Assembly (NCBI GenBank): GCA_022340345.1
Contig: JAJDOE010000103.1
Location: forward strand, 1-53,489
Origin: Gammaproteobacteria bacterium
Lineage (GTDB): Bacteria; Pseudomonadota; Gammaproteobacteria; HyVt-429
Direction of reading: 5' to 3'
Length of the DNA: 53,489 bases
The notes below the pieces were generated by a model. The model was not told the DNA's origin. It made no database searches and was given only the letters and a program-made list of their open reading frames with translations. Shown here piece by piece: positions 51,401-53,489 of this stretch (the first letter of the stretch is position 1; every line of letters starts with the position of its first letter). Position numbers and translations under genes: made by a program.

Positions 51401-53489
51401 ATGGAGACCGATGCGCCGGCCGCGCAAACCGCCGAACCCCGCGATGCACTGTTGGAAGTGTTTCGTGGTGAAGTGGCCAGCCACGTCGGCGCGTTGCGCA
51501 AGCAGATGGAGCGACTGCCGTCGTCCTGGAATGCCGGGTCGGAACTCATCCGCGGCCTGCATACGCTGGCCGGCAACGCCGGGGCACTGCAACTGGGTGC
51601 CATGAGCAACGCCTGCCTGGTGCTGGAACGCTGGTACGAGGACCGTGCCAAGGCGGGCCAGTTTCTCGGAGCGGAAGAACGCCATTGGCTTAGCCAGGTG
51701 CTGGACACGGTGGATGAACTGATGGCCGGCAGGGTTGTGCGCGGCGAGTTGGCGCCACAGCTGGCGGAACGATTCGCGAGCGTGCATCGGGCGGTGGCCG
51801 CGCGCCGCGAGACCATGGAATCGAAAACCGCGCCACCCGCGTCGGTGTCCTGGGCGGAGGAGGAAGCCACGCCAGATACGGGGGACGGGCCGGAGTCCGC
51901 GGGGGAAGCCACGGCAGATGCGAAGGACGAGTCGGAGTCCGCGGGGGAAGCCACGGCAGATGCGAAGGACGAGTCAGAGTCCGCGGAGGAAGCCTCGCCA
52001 GATACGGGGGACGGGCCGGAGTCCGCGGGGGAAGCCGAGCCGACGGATGTGGAGCAAACCCGGCCAGCGGCACCGGTGGTGCCCGCGTATTTCGTGGAAG
52101 AGGTGCGCGACATCCTTTCCGATTTCGGCCGCCACCTGGAAAGCTGGCGGGCGCGGCCAGCGGACACCACCAATCGCGATGGCGTCATGCGCGCCCTGCA
52201 CACCCTCAAGGGCAGCGCCCGCATGCTGGAGATGGACACGCTCGGCGACCTGAGTCATGCCGCCGAAACCCTGCTCGAGTCGGTGCCGGGCGGTGGCAGC
52301 GCGGAACTTTCCAGCCTGCTTGACGAGGTGCACGACGAGTTGCTGGCGGAACTGCAGGCGCTGCAGCAGGGCCGTTTTTCCGACGGCGTTGGCCCGCTGC
52401 TCGAGCGCCTCGGCGCACTGGTGGACGACCCGTCGCCACTGATGCCGGCGCCGGAGATCGAGACCGAGCAAGACCTTGAAACCGCCAAACCGGCGAAACC
52501 CGCCACTGCACCGGTGCAGGAGGCGGCCACCGCGGAAACGCCACATCGTGATGCACTTCGCGTCAGCGCCGAGACACTGGACGACCTGTCCAACTTCGCG
52601 GGTGAGGTCAGTATTGCGCGCTCGGCGATCCAGCAGCAGGTTGGCGGTTTCCGACAGAACCTGGGCGAACTGCGCAGCAGTGTTGCGCGCTTTCGCAACC
52701 AGTTGCGGGAACTGGAGATGCAGGCAGAGATCCAGATCGTTGCTCGCCCGGAAGGCCCCTCGAGCCCGGCGCGGGAGGATTTCGATCCGCTCGAGCTGGA
52801 CCGGTTCTCCCGCCTGCAGCAGCTATCGCGCAGTATCTCCGAGAGTGTGAACGACCTGGAGACGATTCAGTCCGGCATGGACCAGATTGTCGGTACGGTC
52901 GAGGGCAAACTGGCCGAACAGGCACGCCTCGGCCGGGAACTGCAGGAAGGCCTGATGCGCACGCGCATGGTCAGCTTCGCAACTTCGATTCCGCGGTTGC
53001 GCATGCTGGTTCGGCAAGCGGCGCGCACCCTGGGCCGGCAGGCCGAACTGGTTACCAGTGGTACGGATGTGGAGATGGATCGCAACGTGCTTGACCGCAT
53101 GATGGGTCCGTTGGAACACATGATTCGTAACGCGGTAGACCACGGTATCGAGGATGCCGAGACCCGGCATCGCCTGGGCAAGCCGGTCTCCGGCGTGGTG
53201 CGTATCGAATGCGAACAGCAGGGCAACGAGATCATCGTCCACCTCAGCGACGACGGTCGGGGCCTGGCAATCGACCGAATTCGCGAGCGCGCCGAAGAGC
53301 AGGAGATGGTTCGTCCGGGCGATGAACTATCCGACGAGCAACTGGGGCAACTGATCATGTTGCCCGGATTCTCCACCGCCGCCGAGGTCACCCAGTTGTC
53401 CGGGCGCGGAGTGGGGCTGGACGTGGTTGCCAACGAAGTGCGACAGCTCGGCGGGCACATCAGTCTGAATACCACGATCGGAAAAGGCA
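48500..53489 (+). CDS. chpA: ChpA-type hybrid CheA kinase with multiple HPt domains (3' end beyond window)
   Basis: The frame starts at GTG 48500 (MNKVDTSTLRWVKSEIDNTL) and stays open to the edge, giving 1663 residues. Phosphotransfer-type motifs occur at H890 (HTLKGSGR), H1021 (HTLAGN) and H1234 (HTLKGSAR); an early HLHQVVG with H48 is a degenerate-looking one. A CheA dimerisation region (about 1350-1480) and the ATPase domain follow, with the N box EHMIRNAVDHGIE and G box LSDDGRGLAI. CheW and receiver domains are expected past the edge. It phosphorylates PilG and PilH. Four tandem 14-residue acidic repeats lie at 51863-52030. GTG is preferred as no earlier ATG is in frame after the pilJ end. 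Confidence 0.93.
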   Translation, partial: MNKVDTSTLRWVKSEIDNTLTQAERALDSFAENVGDTTQLRFCISHLHQVVGTLQMVELDGAALLGSEAEALADAMLEDPRRANQANLDLLKQGLDGLSAYLERLLSGYPDTPLKLIGRLNELRTARDADPIPELSLFRPDLTVHPPSRGSARIDPRDAQIGKLRAAYLVALLAYLRDNTNQDALQRLGEVLDELQQVSRFGSVAQLWWVAAGFVEALSDGSLSPSAERNQMLVRADWQIKKWLDDGEEALLREPADELVSAMLYEMGKAHGFGRRVTELRQAFDIDAFLGDGDDDVFSVAGPPEPVVEAVRQRLRATLEEARQCLDAFFEQAGEGDSLQPLAERFREAAGELADMEAVAFRTVVEQLAVSLAELADGRIEDRDEASMRMASALLFLESAIDRIGEAEERDLDQARVAAGALRGLSGAETDDGVGIHVTDTVLSDSEFRQILDAVAGEIQSNLRRVEAGLTEFADNRLKPRHLEGIPAALSQIEGALQILSQQRAAELVELTRRQVSALGEGRLRATDTVVDALAVACGSIEAYVDGLNAGRSHLGEIVSRAMDDLQIAIYDPAAAQQSLAGLADQVYADFEKFSDEPHRRENLLNLRQHLRDVKSRAAHAGEERIQRLAGELMKLLDVVLEDPGFRVDTISATLGRGFTSLRTLCEPFADDADDESDWLPPDVGQGEELEIEIGAPEAVTPQDRSEPDLEISLDALAEEALTSAMDDPGGEADREDLSPEEPADDYRDPIGSGEKPGPELEIFTPEQEAGGLGEQALPHDSAEADLEISLNSTGPGAPAEPPLLTESVEPPPESEDEDLWDPADLARGREELPDGEAQKNQFFATGLDPEIGEIFLEELGELLAIIEQEVSAWRDDPARDLASLRRCFHTLKGSGRLAGAADIGELGWIVEEVLNHAIAGAASATVPMRDFVEHAATTIRELMESERAFATEVVNLEEFRQQAAALMETDAPAAQTAEPRDALLEVFRGEVASHVGALRKQMERLPSSWNAGSELIRGLHTLAGNAGALQLGAMSNACLVLERWYEDRAKAGQFLGAEERHWLSQVLDTVDELMAGRVVRGELAPQLAERFASVHRAVAARRETMESKTAPPASVSWAEEEATPDTGDGPESAGEATADAKDESESAGEATADAKDESESAEEASPDTGDGPESAGEAEPTDVEQTRPAAPVVPAYFVEEVRDILSDFGRHLESWRARPADTTNRDGVMRALHTLKGSARMLEMDTLGDLSHAAETLLESVPGGGSAELSSLLDEVHDELLAELQALQQGRFSDGVGPLLERLGALVDDPSPLMPAPEIETEQDLETAKPAKPATAPVQEAATAETPHRDALRVSAETLDDLSNFAGEVSIARSAIQQQVGGFRQNLGELRSSVARFRNQLRELEMQAEIQIVARPEGPSSPAREDFDPLELDRFSRLQQLSRSISESVNDLETIQSGMDQIVGTVEGKLAEQARLGRELQEGLMRTRMVSFATSIPRLRMLVRQAARTLGRQAELVTSGTDVEMDRNVLDRMMGPLEHMIRNAVDHGIEDAETRHRLGKPVSGVVRIECEQQGNEIIVHLSDDGRGLAIDRIRERAEEQEMVRPGDELSDEQLGQLIMLPGFSTAAEVTQLSGRGVGLDVVANEVRQLGGHISLNTTIGKG
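51863..52030 (+). repeat. Four 42-bp tandem repeats inside chpA
   Basis: Four in-frame units of 42 bases encode the 14-residue pattern EATxDxxDxxESAG (EATPDTGDGPESAG, EATADAKDESESAG, EATADAKDESESAE, EASPDTGDGPESAG). Outer units 1 and 4 and inner units 2 and 3 are closest to each other, as if a two-unit block was duplicated. They form a disordered acidic linker between HPt domains and are likely to vary in number between strains. Confidence 0.9.

Overview
The window is GC-rich, almost fully coding chromosomal DNA of a gammaproteobacterium. This rests on the rpsU-yqeY-dnaG-rpoD macromolecular-synthesis order with tsaD divergent to rpsU, a pyrR-pyrB-pyrC' cluster with a catalytically dead dihydroorotase homologue, metX-metW, pilT-pilU and a pilGHIJ-chpA (Pil-Chp) cluster. 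From memory, much of this order resembles the Pseudomonas aeruginosa chromosome (metX, yggT-proC-yggS-pilT-pilU, then pyrC'-pyrB-pyrR-ruvX-yqgE-tonB-gshB-pilGHIJ-chpA), but the accessory genes and intergenic repeats differ. I cannot name a genus. No phage, intact insertion sequence, CRISPR array or rRNA gene was seen.

Layout. 1-4779 (minus): a TauE/SafE permease cut by the window edge, an RND pump and its periplasmic adaptor. 4918-4994: a tRNA with a CAU anticodon, most like tRNA-Ile2. 5117-7133: a compact unit of a TetR repressor, a ferritin-like diiron protein and a cysteine-free HMA-fold-like protein, with near-identical palindromic operators before the first and second genes and a strong terminator after the third. 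7228-11711 (minus): rpoD, dnaG, yqeY, rpsU. 11822-16503: tsaD, folB, folK, then an opposed pteridine reductase, a MidA-like methyltransferase and uppP. 16487-16838: a repeat-rich gap with a 21-bp perfect palindrome over the uppP stop codon and two hairpin repeats, one of which supplies the cca stop codon. 16827-24114: cca, a lipoprotein metallopeptidase, a polyprenyl-phosphate-type glycosyltransferase, an NDUFA9-like reductase, pyrE, an exonuclease III homologue and an AmpG-like permease. 24166-30529 (minus): metW, metX, a dynamin-like GTPase, yggU, yggT, proC, yggS.

30620-36574 (plus): pilT and pilU, then an unrecognised membrane protein, a Tat-exported amidohydrolase and a family 4 glycosyltransferase, which look like an accessory insertion. 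36783-44852 (minus): an isoprenylcysteine-methyltransferase-like membrane protein, a stand-alone proteasome/HslV-fold hydrolase with serine at the catalytic position, pyrC', pyrB, pyrR, ruvX, yqgE, tonB, gshB, gshA, most of them overlapping by 4-11 bases. 45066-53489 (plus): pilG, pilH, pilI, pilJ and the 5' part of a chpA-type multi-HPt kinase, with no pilK between pilJ and chpA.

PilT/PilU (retraction motors) and PilGHIJ-ChpA (the chemosensory system controlling pilus motors) together point to twitching motility or surface sensing. The best candidates for undescribed biology are the operator-flanked TetR/diiron/HMA-like unit, the Ser1 Ntn hydrolase, the unknown membrane protein behind pilU, and the palindrome and hairpin repeats around uppP and cca.
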